64,000 nt of DNA from Actinomadura macra NBRC 14102 (lineage in GTDB: Bacteria > Actinomycetota > Actinomycetes > Streptosporangiales > Streptosporangiaceae), in assembly GCF_001552215.1 (NCBI RefSeq), contig NZ_BCQT01000006.1, forward strand, positions 744,001-808,000. The letters run 5' to 3'. Positions 56,889-64,000 of the stretch are shown piece by piece. Numbering within the stretch: the first letter of the stretch is position 1; each line of letters opens with the position of its first letter. A model generated the notes under the pieces. That model worked only from the letters and a program-made list of their open reading frames with translations, was not told the DNA's origin and did not search any database. The translations under genes and the position numbers were made by a program.

Positions 56889-58393
56889 CCGGCTGCACCG
56901 ACGGCACCGGCATCGGCGGAGGCGGGTTCGCCGAACCAGGCGGCGAGGGCCGGACGCAGCCCCTTGCCCGAGCCGCCGGTGCGGTCGGCGTAGGCCACGT
57001 GCCCGTCCGGCCGGACGAGCAGCACCGCCGCGTCCAGCTCCGGCACCGGTTCCGCGGTGATGACGTCGACACGCCCGGCCCAGGCATCGGCGTCCCCCAG
57101 GTCCACGGCACCGCCGGACAGGTCGAGGAGCACCCCGCGACCCGCGTGCAGGGCCTCGGCCGTTCCGGCGGGTCCCCCGCCGGTGTCCAGGGGCACGTCC
57201 GGGATCGGCTGCCCGAGCAGGGGATGCGGTTCCCCCTCGGCACCGTCCGCGGCGGGCAGGGGATAGCCCGTCGCGGACGGCAGCTCCAGCAGGAACCGGT
57301 TGACGGCGTCGATCTCCAGCAGCTCGGCGACGAGGCCGCGCAGCGGCGTGACCCGGTCGAGTGGATGCATCAGGGCCATCTGCGCCCGCGCGTGCACGCA
57401 GATCCGCTCGCCGACCGGGTGCCGCTCCCCGTGGTAGGTGTCGAGGAGACCGCTCGGGGCCCAGCCCTGGATCTCGGCGGCCAGCTTCCAGCCGAGGTTG
57501 ACCGCGTCCTGGATGCCGGCGTTCAGGCCCTGTGTACCCGAGATGTACAGGACGTGGGCGGCGTCCCCGGCCAGCAGCACCCGGCCGTCCCGGTAGCGCT
57601 GGGCGTGCCGGGTGGCGCCGCCGAACCGCGACAGCCACCGCACCCCCTCGACCCGCGGGTCGGTGCCGGTCACCCGGCGGATGCTCGCCCGCAGCTCGTC
57701 GACGGTGACGGGGGTGTCACGGTCCGGCCCCGCCGACCCGAACTCGATGGTCATCAGGCGCAGCTCGCCGGCCTGGAGCGGCAGCGCGCCGAACATCCCC
57801 TGCTGGAACAGCCCGGTCGTGAACTCGGGCTGCGGCCCGTCCGGCAGGACCACGTCGCCGAGCACTCCGTAGTAGGTGAGCCCGCCCGCCTCGAACTCGA
57901 TCCCGGCGAGGTCCCGGACCCTGCTCTCCGCCCCGTCACAGCCCACCAGGTAGGCGCCGCGGACCTGGCCGTCCCCCGCGGCCGACCGGGTCTCGACGGT
58001 GACACCGGTCGCGTCCTGCTGGAATCCCACCAGTTCATGCCCCCGGCGGATGTCGACACCCAGCTCGCGGGCGCGGTCTTCCAGGAGCCGTTCTGTCCGC
58101 CACTGGGGGAAGGCGTAGGTGTGGTCGGCCTCCCCCACGCCGTCGAGGTCGAGCCAGAAGAAGGCGAACGGAGTGCGAGGCCATGCCCAGATGTCCTCCT
58201 TCCGGATGCGGTCGGCCAGCCCGCGCTGCTTGAACACCTCCAGGGAGCGCCCGTGGACGGCCATCCCCTGCGCGTTCTCGTCCGGTTCCACGGTCCGTTC
58301 GAGGACGACGGCGTCCACTCCCATCAGTCTGAGCTCGCACGCCAGCATGAGGCCGGCCGGTCCCCCGCCGGCGATGACGACCCTGTCTTCCAT
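56885..58393 (-). CDS. FAD-dependent monooxygenase-like protein (PHBH/aromatic hydroxylase family), first of a pair
   Basis: This 502-residue class A flavoprotein has VIAGGGPAGLMLACEL at residues 5-20, GCDGAESRVRDLAG in the middle and GDAAHVLYISGTQGLNAG in the GD region, then a C-terminal thioredoxin-like domain. In most relatives the GD motif continues with Pro and Gly-Gly (about GDAAH-x-x-x-P-x-G-G-Q-G); here it reads YISGTQG, so the conserved Pro near the flavin is missing. Oxygenation may be altered, and a non-oxidative role is possible. ATG 58393 has GGAGAG upstream. It is probably the first gene of its own two-gene unit, with a direct repeat just upstream that could be an operator. Confidence 0.85.
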   Translation of the reverse strand: MEDRVVIAGGGPAGLMLACELRLMGVDAVVLERTVEPDENAQGMAVHGRSLEVFKQRGLADRIRKEDIWAWPRTPFAFFWLDLDGVGEADHTYAFPQWRTERLLEDRARELGVDIRRGHELVGFQQDATGVTVETRSAAGDGQVRGAYLVGCDGAESRVRDLAGIEFEAGGLTYYGVLGDVVLPDGPQPEFTTGLFQQGMFGALPLQAGELRLMTIEFGSAGPDRDTPVTVDELRASIRRVTGTDPRVEGVRWLSRFGGATRHAQRYRDGRVLLAGDAAHVLYISGTQGLNAGIQDAVNLGWKLAAEIQGWAPSGLLDTYHGERHPVGERICVHARAQMALMHPLDRVTPLRGLVAELLEIDAVNRFLLELPSATGYPLPAADGAEGEPHPLLGQPIPDVPLDTGGGPAGTAEALHAGRGVLLDLSGGAVDLGDADAWAGRVDVITAEPVPELDAAVLLVRPDGHVAYADRTGGSGKGLRPALAAWFGEPASADAGAVGAAG

Positions 58394-58411
58394 CTCCCGC
58401 TCTCCTTTTGT

Positions 58412-58444
58412 GCAATCCCGGCCCGCTTATGGCAATCCCGGCCC
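58412..58444 (-). promoter_or_regulatory. 13-bp direct repeat, 20-bp period, upstream of the FAD gene pair
   Basis: On the minus strand GGGCCGGGATTGC occurs twice (58432-58444 and 58412-58424) with start points 20 bases apart, that is, on one face of the helix. The nearer copy ends 19 bases before the ATG at 58393. The geometry fits a regulator-binding direct repeat over the promoter. Confidence 0.4.
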
Positions 58445-58460
58445 AAGGACTCGCCTGGCG

Positions 58461-58488
58461 GCTCGCCCTTGACCGTGCTTGGGCGAGC
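58461..58488. other. Inverted repeat between SDR and FAD genes
   Basis: GCTCGCCC (58461-58468) and GGGCGAGC (58481-58488) form an 8-bp stem with a 12-base loop in the 184-base gap. It could end the P450-ferredoxin-SDR transcript or be part of the control region of the FAD pair. There is no T run. Confidence 0.35.
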
Positions 58489-58577
58489 GCGACATCGCTT
58501 CGCGATACGGTTGAGGCACTGTGACCGGCCCTGGGCCCCTACGCGCTAGCGGGCACGAAGGGGCACGCCGGATCGCT

Positions 58578-59381
58578 TCAGAGCATGCTTCGGCCGCCGT
58601 CTACGCCGACATAGGCGCCCGTCACGTGCCGTGTCAGGCCGGAGGCGAAGGCGACCACCGTGTCCGCCACGTCGTCGACGTGGGCGACGCGCCCCAGCGG
58701 GGTGACCTTGGCCATCTCGCTGATCATCGGCTTCTGGTGCGGGCCGGCGTTGGCGTCGGTCGGGACCATGCCGGGCGCCACGACGTTGACCCGGATATGG
58801 TCCGGGCCCAGCTCGACGGCCAGCGACCGCGCGAGGGCGTCCTGCGCCGCCTTGGCGACGGAGATCTCCGCGATGCCGCGCCCCGGCCGGCCACGGGACG
58901 CGGTCGCCCCGATCAGCACGATGGAGCCGCCGCCCCGGCGGCGCATGCCGGGCAGCACCTCCCGCGCCGGGAACAGCGTGGTCGCGAGCTGGGTGGCGAC
59001 TCGCGCCTGCACGTCCTCGGCGTTGTCGAGGGCGAGGGTCAGGCCCTTGCGGACCCGGTCGATCGCGTTCTCGGTGCTGCCGACGGCGTTGCACACGAGG
59101 ACGTCGATGTCGCCCAGGGCGTCGATCGTCTGCCGCACGATCTCGGCGACGTCGCCGGCCTTGGCGGCGTCGCCCGCGACGGCCACCGCGCGGGAGCCGT
59201 TGCCCTCGATGTCGGTGACGACCTCCTTGGCCGCGTCCGCGCTGTTCAGGTAGTTGACGCCGACCGCGGCGCCGTGCCGGCCGAACGCCCGCGCGACCTC
59301 GGCGCCGATGCCGCGGCTGCCGCCGATGACGAGCGCGACCCGTCCGTCAAGGAGCCGACCCGCCGTCCCGGACCCGCTCAC
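58578..59381 (-). CDS. Short-chain dehydrogenase/reductase (SDR)
   Basis: This 267-residue classical SDR interconverts a ketone and an alcohol with NAD(P)H. The nucleotide motif ALVIGGSRGIGAEVA is near the N-terminus. The strand-4 motif is VCNAVGS, where NNAG is usual. The catalytic Ser lies in IVLIGATAS. The position normally held by YxxxK reads GIAEISVAKAAQ: Lys is present but the Tyr is replaced (I-S-V-A-K), so classical catalysis is questionable. The end, VTGAYVGVDGG, is typical. GTG 59381 overlaps the TGA of the NTF2-like gene (GTGA) with GGGGA upstream. It is the last gene of the P450 unit. Confidence 0.8.
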   Translation of the reverse strand: MSGSGTAGRLLDGRVALVIGGSRGIGAEVARAFGRHGAAVGVNYLNSADAAKEVVTDIEGNGSRAVAVAGDAAKAGDVAEIVRQTIDALGDIDVLVCNAVGSTENAIDRVRKGLTLALDNAEDVQARVATQLATTLFPAREVLPGMRRRGGGSIVLIGATASRGRPGRGIAEISVAKAAQDALARSLAVELGPDHIRVNVVAPGMVPTDANAGPHQKPMISEMAKVTPLGRVAHVDDVADTVVAFASGLTRHVTGAYVGVDGGRSML

Positions 59382-59851
59382 CGCTGGTCCCCTGCCTCGG
59401 CCTCGGTCTGCGACGCGGCGATGAGCCACGCGGTCGGCTCGGCGAAGTGCCGCAGGTTCACGATCCGGCCGTCGCGGGCGCGCAGCACGTCGATGTAGGT
59501 GGTGCGGTAGGTGCCGCCCGTCGTGGACACCGAACCGAAGCCCTCGAACTCGAAGACGATCACCTCGGGGTCGGCCGTCTCGTGGACGACGAGGGAATCG
59601 ATCTTCTCCAGCTTGAGCGGCGTCGCCGCCTGCCCCTTGATCAGGTAGTCCCGGATCGTGTCCCGGCCGCGCAGGTGGCGGACGGCCTCCTTCGGCGCGA
59701 AGAGCAGGTCGAGGTCGCCGTCCTCGGCCCACAGGTTCCCGAAGCCGGCCATGTCGATGTCCAGCATGTACTGGATGATCTGGTCGACGAGTTCTCGGGG
59801 GGTGGCGACCGTCGTTGTTGCGGTGTCGGTTGCGGGGACGGATTCGGACAT
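59378..59851 (-). CDS. NTF2/SnoaL-like protein (in frame with upstream ferredoxin)
   Basis: This 157-residue protein with the SnoaL/NTF2 alpha+beta barrel pattern has a helical start ELVDQIIQYMLDIDMAGFG, then LWAEDGDLDLLFAP, and ends with the strand pair RTTYIDVLRARDGRIVNLRH. The family includes polyketide cyclases, isomerases, dehydratases and hydroxylation accessory proteins. ATG 59851 has its own GGAG nine bases upstream. The ferredoxin frame upstream has no stop codon and runs straight into this gene, so a 237-residue ferredoxin-NTF2 fusion could also be made from GTG 60091. The stop overlaps the SDR start. Its place among tailoring genes makes it a candidate for cyclisation or release. 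Confidence 0.75.
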   Translation of the reverse strand: MSESVPATDTATTTVATPRELVDQIIQYMLDIDMAGFGNLWAEDGDLDLLFAPKEAVRHLRGRDTIRDYLIKGQAATPLKLEKIDSLVVHETADPEVIVFEFEGFGSVSTTGGTYRTTYIDVLRARDGRIVNLRHFAEPTAWLIAASQTEAEAGDQR

Positions 59852-60091
59852 CAGGCGGTGCTCCTTCGTCTCGGGTTGTCGTGCCGTCGGGCTGGGCTGG
59901 TCGTCGAGGAGGGCGATGGCCCGCTCGGGACAGGCCGAGGCGCCCTTGCGCGCCGCGGCCCGCAGGGCGTCCGCGACCTCGAACTCGCCCATCTCGTTGA
60001 ACCCCATGTCGGTGACCTCGTAGACGTCGCCGGCCAGGGCCTCGCACAGCCCATGGCCCAGGCAGCGCCCCTGGTCGACGCGGACCCTCAC
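59852..60091 (-). CDS. P450-type [3Fe-4S] ferredoxin, no stop before the next gene
   Basis: This is an 80-residue ferredoxin segment with Cys10, Cys16 (CLGHGLC) and Cys54 followed by Pro (ACPERAIAL). Three cysteines in a CxxxxxC...CP pattern are those of the [3Fe-4S] ferredoxins that pass electrons to actinomycete P450s. GTG 60091 overlaps the P450 stop (GTGA, 60088-60091), so it is the natural partner of that P450. Such ferredoxins are usually about 65 residues and then stop; here the frame continues through QPSPTARQPETKEHRL into the NTF2-like protein without a stop. At the junction CTGATG contains TGATG, so in a frame shifted by one base the gene would stop exactly on the next ATG. Confidence 0.8.
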
Positions 60092-61335
60092 GGCCGGGTC
60101 CTCTCCCCCAGGGTGAGGTCGAGGTTCAGCACGCCGCGGGCCGGCGAGTAGTGGTGGACGGGGGTGGTGCCCTCCGTCAGCGCGTAGCGGGGGATCCGCG
60201 CGTGCCATTCCTCCAGCGCGATCCTGATGATGCGGCGGGCGACGTGCATGCCGAGGCAGCGGTGCGGGCCGGCGCCGAACGCCAGGTGCCGGGTCTGCGC
60301 CCGGTCGAAGTCGACCTCGTCGGGACGCTCGAAGACGTCCGGGTCCAGCCCCGACAGGCCCCACGACAGCAGGACCCGGTCGCCCTCGCGCAGCACCACG
60401 CCGTGCCGCTCGACGTCCCGGGTGACGAGCCGCCCGGTGGAGGAGACCGGCGAGTGGCGCAGCAGTTCCTCGGCGATGGCCGGCACCTTGTCGGGGGACG
60501 CCGGGATCAGCTCCTGGATCTCGGGGTGCGCGGCGAGGTGCAGGAAGATCAGGCTGAGCGCGGCGGTCGTGGTGTCCAGGCTCGCCAGCATGGACACGAA
60601 CAGCGCGTTGATCATCTCGTCGCGGGTGGGCTCGCGGCCGTCGTAGGTCGTCCGGAGCATCGCGCTGATGACGTCGCGGCGCCCCTGCACGCCCTCGGCG
60701 CGCCGCCGGTCGATGGCCTCGCCGAAGAAGTCCCAGAGCGGCTGGTTCGCGGCCCGGATGTCCTCGTCGGTGCGGGCGTTGGGGATGCCCTCGCGGCGCA
60801 GCCAGGTCTTGTGGTCCAGCAGGGCCTTCAGGTGCTCGCGCCCGATCCCGAACGTGATCAGGAACGTCTCGGCGGGGAGCGCGGTGGCGAACTCGGAGAC
60901 GAACTCGCAGTGCCCCTTCTCGGCGATGGGGGTGATGGAGTCGATCGCCGCCTGCCGGATCTGCGGGGCGAAGTGGTTGACGACGCCGGGGTTGAACAGG
61001 TCCGAGAGCGTCTGCCGCCACTTGCGGTGCTCGTCGCCGTCCAGCTGGATGGGAATCTGCTTGGCCGGGAACACCGTGCGGTGCGGGATGCCGACCTGGG
61101 CGCTGGAGAAGATCTCGGGGTTCTTGGCCGCCCACTCGATGTCCTCGTAGCGGGTGAGGATCCAGAAGCCGCCCGCCTCCTCCGAGCGCACGATCGGAGG
61201 GGCGTTGTCCCGGACCTCGTTCCAGTGGGAGATCGGGTCCTGCTGGAGCCACGGCTGGTACAGGCTCCAATGCTCGATCCGCTCGTCCAGCGTCTCGGGC
61301 GCCTGTGCCGCGGCCGCGCCTACCGGCTTGGTCAT
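60088..61335 (-). CDS. Cytochrome P450 (bacterial class I, CYP)
   Basis: This 415-residue P450 probably hydroxylates or otherwise oxidises the released or ACP-bound polyketide. The heme-binding motif FGAGPHRCLG, the ExxR motif (EELLRHSP) and the I-helix segment SMLASLDTTTAAL with the acid-alcohol pair Asp-Thr are all present. The Ala-Gly usually preceding the acid-alcohol pair reads Ala-Ser-Leu here. I chose ATG 61335 (MTKPVGAAAAQAPETLD) because GAGAGG lies upstream; a longer frame back to 61404 reads as a hydrophobic stretch with no ribosome binding site. It is the first gene of the P450-ferredoxin-NTF2-SDR unit, all joined by four-base overlaps. Confidence 0.9.
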   Translation of the reverse strand: MTKPVGAAAAQAPETLDERIEHWSLYQPWLQQDPISHWNEVRDNAPPIVRSEEAGGFWILTRYEDIEWAAKNPEIFSSAQVGIPHRTVFPAKQIPIQLDGDEHRKWRQTLSDLFNPGVVNHFAPQIRQAAIDSITPIAEKGHCEFVSEFATALPAETFLITFGIGREHLKALLDHKTWLRREGIPNARTDEDIRAANQPLWDFFGEAIDRRRAEGVQGRRDVISAMLRTTYDGREPTRDEMINALFVSMLASLDTTTAALSLIFLHLAAHPEIQELIPASPDKVPAIAEELLRHSPVSSTGRLVTRDVERHGVVLREGDRVLLSWGLSGLDPDVFERPDEVDFDRAQTRHLAFGAGPHRCLGMHVARRIIRIALEEWHARIPRYALTEGTTPVHHYSPARGVLNLDLTLGERTRP

Positions 61336-61567
61336 GGTCGGCCTCTCGTGAGGTGACGGGAGTCCCAGCATCACGAGCGCGGCCAAGGCGATCCTTTGCA
61401 TCACCTAGGCGTGACCTATGCCCGATCTAAGGACCCGCGGGGCGGGTGCGGGCATGCGAACGCCCCGGGTCCGCAGGGTCGGCCCGGGACGTTCGCGTCT
61501 GTGTCTGCTCTCTCTGTGCGCCGCCGGTCACCCGCTCGACCCGGCGGGCCCGGCCTCGCTCAGGAGG

Positions 61568-62614
61568 TCAATCCCCGGCGTCTCCGGCGAGGGAGGGGGC
61601 CGCGAGGGGGACGATCTCGGTGAGCAGTTCGTACGAGCGCAGCCGGGCGACCGGGTCGTGCACCGTGGTCAGCGCCATCAGCTCGTCGGCGCGGGCCGCG
61701 GCCAGCAGATCGCGGACGGCGCGTCCGACGGTGTCGGGGTCGCCGACGAGGTGCCGGCCGGAGCCCTCCCCGATCACCTGCCGCTCGAAAGGCGTGAAGG
61801 GGTAGTCCACCGCCTCCGCCGGGGGCAGCATCGGGCTGGACGTGCCGGTGGTGCGCAGCTGGAGGCTGGTGACGGCGAGCGGTGCGGCGAGCCAGCGGGC
61901 GCGCTCGTCGGAGTCGGCCACGATCACCGACGACGCGATGATCGAGTACGGCTGCGCCAGCGCCGCGGAGGGCCGGAACTCCTGCCGGTAGAGGTTGAGC
62001 GACTGGACGGCGTTCTGCGGCGCGATGTGGTGCGCGAACGCGTACGGCATCCCGAGTTCCGCGGCGAGCCGGGCGCTGGCGGGGCTGGACCCGAGCACCC
62101 ATATCGCGGGCCGGTGGCCCCGGGCGGGCACCGCGACGACCTGCCGTTCCGGGTCGTCCCCGGCACCGTCGTCGCCGAAGTAGCCCTCCAGTTCGGCGAT
62201 CTGCTGGCGGAAGTCCCCACCGCCGCCGGTGGGACGGCGCAGGACCAGCGCGGTGAGCGGGTCGGTGCCCGGCGCCCGTCCGAGACCGAGGTCGATGCGG
62301 CCGGGATGCAGCACCTCCAGCATCCCGAACTGCTCGGCGACGACCAGCGTCGGATGGTTGGGCAGCAGCACCCCGCCCGACCCGACGCGCAGGGTGGAGG
62401 TGGCGTTCGCGATCTCGGCGACCAGGACGGGCGGCGACGAGCTGGCGATGCTGAGCGTGTTGTGGTGCTCGGCCACCCAGTAGCGGTGGTAGCCGAGTCC
62501 CTCGACCTTGGGGGCGAGTTGGAGCGTGTCGCGGAGCGCCTGTGCCTGCGAGGATCCGCGCCACACGGGCGCGACGTCGAGGACGGACAGCTTGATGGCG
62601 GCAGGTTCGGACAA
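61568..62614 (-). CDS. LLM-class (luciferase-like) flavin-dependent oxidoreductase
   Basis: This 348-residue member of the bacterial luciferase-like monooxygenase family uses reduced FMN (or F420 in some members). Typical segments are LSVLDVAPVW at the start, GYHRYWVAEHHN, LRVGSGGVLLPNH, LHPGRIDLGLGRAPGTDP and WVLGSSPASARLAAELG. Such enzymes carry out Baeyer-Villiger oxidation, hydroxylation or dehydrogenation in natural-product pathways. The start is TTG 62614, with GGGAG eight bases upstream. No flavin reductase gene is in the window. It lies between the P450 unit (232-base gap) and the exporter (114-base gap), so it may have its own promoter. Confidence 0.85.
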   Translation of the reverse strand: MSEPAAIKLSVLDVAPVWRGSSQAQALRDTLQLAPKVEGLGYHRYWVAEHHNTLSIASSSPPVLVAEIANATSTLRVGSGGVLLPNHPTLVVAEQFGMLEVLHPGRIDLGLGRAPGTDPLTALVLRRPTGGGGDFRQQIAELEGYFGDDGAGDDPERQVVAVPARGHRPAIWVLGSSPASARLAAELGMPYAFAHHIAPQNAVQSLNLYRQEFRPSAALAQPYSIIASSVIVADSDERARWLAAPLAVTSLQLRTTGTSSPMLPPAEAVDYPFTPFERQVIGEGSGRHLVGDPDTVGRAVRDLLAAARADELMALTTVHDPVARLRSYELLTEIVPLAAPSLAGDAGD

Positions 62615-62728
62615 AGCCGTGGCTCCCTTCGATGAGATGCCCGGACGCGTCGATGCGATGTCCGGGCGGAACCTGCCGGAGACGGGACGCCGGTCACGGC
62701 GGGTCGACCGGCGCCGCGTCCCCGGGAG

Positions 62729-64000
62729 TCAGTCGTCCTTCTTCGCCGCGGCCTTGCCCCGGAAACCGAACAGAAGGATCAGGAACGCGATGACCACGAT
62801 GACCGCCGCGCTGAGGAAGCTGGTGGCGATGCCGTGCGTGAGCAGGTGGTGGGCCTGTTCCTGGGGGCTCGCCCCGGCCACCGGGTGCTTGGCCTCGTCG
62901 CGGATCGCCTCGCCGTAGACCGTCACCAGCACGGCGATGCCGAGCGAGGCGCCGACCTGCTGCATGGTCTGGAGCAGCCCGGAGGCCGCGCCCGAGTCCT
63001 GCGGCGACACCGAGGACAGGATGGTGACGCTCATCGGCATGAAGCACAGGCCCATGCCGGCGCCCACCAGGATGAGCGGGCCGAGCACGGCGGTCGCGTA
63101 GTCGCTGCCGTCGGATAGCCGGCTGAGCCAGGCCATGCCGATGAAGACCCCCACCGCGCCGGTCAGCATGAGCGGCTTGGGGCCGAACTTCGGGAGCAGC
63201 GCGGGCGAGCTGCGGGCGGTGACGATCTGGAAGATCGCCATCGGCAGGAACGCCAGACCCGCCTTGATCGCGCTGTAGTCGTACACGTTCTGCAGCAGCT
63301 GGGTGATGAAGAAGAACAGCCCCATCAGCGTCGCGGGGAGCAGCAGCATGTTGACGTAGGCGGCGGCGCGGTTGCGGTCGCGCAGCAGGCGGTAGGGCAT
63401 GACGGGCTGCTTCGCGCGGGCCTCGATCGCCAGGAACAGCGCGAGGGCGGCGACGGCGACGGCGAACGAGCCGAGGGCGACGCCGTCGCCCCAGTCCTTC
63501 TCCGCGACGCGTGTGAACCCGTAGACCAGCGCGACCATGCCGATGGTCGAGGTGAGCGCCCCGGCCACGTCGAAGCGGCCGCTGTGCCGCGGCGGCTCGT
63601 TGACGAACAGCGGCGCGAGCAGCACGATCGCCAGGCCGATCGGCACGTTGATGAACATGACCCACCGCCAGGAGCCGCCGGAGGTCAGCGCGCCGCCCAG
63701 GATCAGGCCGATGACCAGGCCGGACCCGGCGATGGCGGAGTAGATGCCCATCGCCTTGTTGCGCTCGGCCTCCTCCCTGAAGTTGGTGACGATGAGGGCG
63801 AGCGTGCTCGGCCCGGCGAGCGCGGCGCCGGCGCCCTGGCCGACCCGGGCCGCCAGCAGCAGTTCCCCGGTGGTGGCGAGGCCGCCGAGCAGCGAGGCGA
63901 CCGTGAATATCGCGACGCCGGCGACGAACACGCGGCGCCGGCCGAAGACGTCGCCGACCCGGCCGCCCAGCAGGAGCAGGCCGCCGAACGTCAGCGTGTA
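62729..64000 (-). CDS. MFS drug exporter, DHA2 (EmrB/QacA-like) family, cut by the right edge
   Basis: This membrane exporter of the major facilitator superfamily is presumably for the pathway product. The first complete codon in the window is at 63998-64000, and the frame then reads GGLLLLGGRVGDVFGRRRVF, the cytoplasmic loop A motif of the family, followed by many hydrophobic segments and a basic C-terminus (FRGKAAAKKDD). The 5' end, about 50-80 residues including the first transmembrane helices, lies beyond the window. An internal GTG at 63931 could be taken as a start but lies inside the conserved loop and is not the true one. Export or self-resistance is inferred from context. Confidence 0.88.
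   Translation of the reverse strand, partial: YTLTFGGLLLLGGRVGDVFGRRRVFVAGVAIFTVASLLGGLATTGELLLAARVGQGAGAALAGPSTLALIVTNFREEAERNKAMGIYSAIAGSGLVIGLILGGALTSGGSWRWVMFINVPIGLAIVLLAPLFVNEPPRHSGRFDVAGALTSTIGMVALVYGFTRVAEKDWGDGVALGSFAVAVAALALFLAIEARAKQPVMPYRLLRDRNRAAAYVNMLLLPATLMGLFFFITQLLQNVYDYSAIKAGLAFLPMAIFQIVTARSSPALLPKFGPKPLMLTGAVGVFIGMAWLSRLSDGSDYATAVLGPLILVGAGMGLCFMPMSVTILSSVSPQDSGAASGLLQTMQQVGASLGIAVLVTVYGEAIRDEAKHPVAGASPQEQAHHLLTHGIATSFLSAAVIVVIAFLILLFGFRGKAAAKKDD

Noticed and set aside
60092..61270. Upstream part of a 630-codon minus-strand frame that includes the ferredoxin and NTF2-like segment
   Set aside because: Upstream of 60091 it is an out-of-frame shadow of the P450 (Arg/Pro-rich, no motif). 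Only the ferredoxin and NTF2-like parts are real.
61336..61404. N-terminal extension of the P450 to 61404
   Set aside because: The extra residues (MMQRIALAALVMLGLPSPHERP) lack a ribosome binding site, and the ATG at 61335 has one and fits the usual P450 N-terminus.

Overview
The window looks like chromosomal DNA of a high-GC actinomycete. Streptosporangiales or an Actinomadura-like relative is my inference, from very GC-rich modular polyketide synthase (PKS) genes beside several DUF5753 helix-turn-helix regulators and DUF397 small proteins. No rRNA or tRNA gene is visible to fix the species.

Layout. (1) 1-9.3 kb is a visibly AT-richer accessory region. It holds a left-truncated XRE/DUF5753 regulator; a coupled run of small genes; a gene for a WH-motif protein beside an aminoglycoside-phosphotransferase-like kinase; a minus-strand three-gene hypothetical operon; an XRE-DUF397 pair with a terminator; a DnaQ-like exonuclease; a second XRE gene followed by three tandem DUF397 genes, two of which carry decayed XRE 3' tails; and an HATPase (RsbW-like) operon. 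(2) 9.3-9.7 kb holds two tandem terminators and an inverted repeat, apparently the left border of the PKS transcription unit. (3) 9.7-55.2 kb holds four collinear plus-strand type I PKS genes with a loading module and eight extension modules. (4) A perfect 14-bp stem at 55.26-55.30 kb separates these from a minus-strand tailoring block (55.3-64 kb): two similar FAD monooxygenase-like genes, an SDR, an NTF2/SnoaL-like protein in frame with a P450-type ferredoxin, a cytochrome P450, an LLM-class flavin oxidoreductase and an MFS exporter cut by the right edge.

How the genes work together (inference from domain content). A KSQ loading module decarboxylates malonate to an acetyl starter. Modules 1-4 (DH-KR; methylmalonate, methylmalonate, malonate, malonate) build a conjugated tetraene. 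Modules 5 and 6 (DH-ER-KR; methylmalonate, malonate) build a saturated spacer. Module 7 (DH-KR, methylmalonate) gives an alpha-methyl enone. Module 8 (KS-AT-ACP) leaves a beta-keto thioester and has no thioesterase. The predicted chain is 3-oxo-4,8,14,16-tetramethyl-octadeca-4,10,12,14,16-pentaenoyl-ACP (C18 backbone plus four methyls). This is an activated dienophile and a diene joined by four saturated carbons, the arrangement for an intramolecular Diels-Alder decalin of the equisetin type. The offloading enzyme, a pathway regulator and a phosphopantetheinyl transferase are not in the window. The FAD pair, P450/ferredoxin, LLM oxidase and SDR are the obvious oxidative tailoring set, and the FAD proteins and the NTF2-like protein are candidates for assisting cyclisation. 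I do not recognise the cluster as that of a particular named compound.
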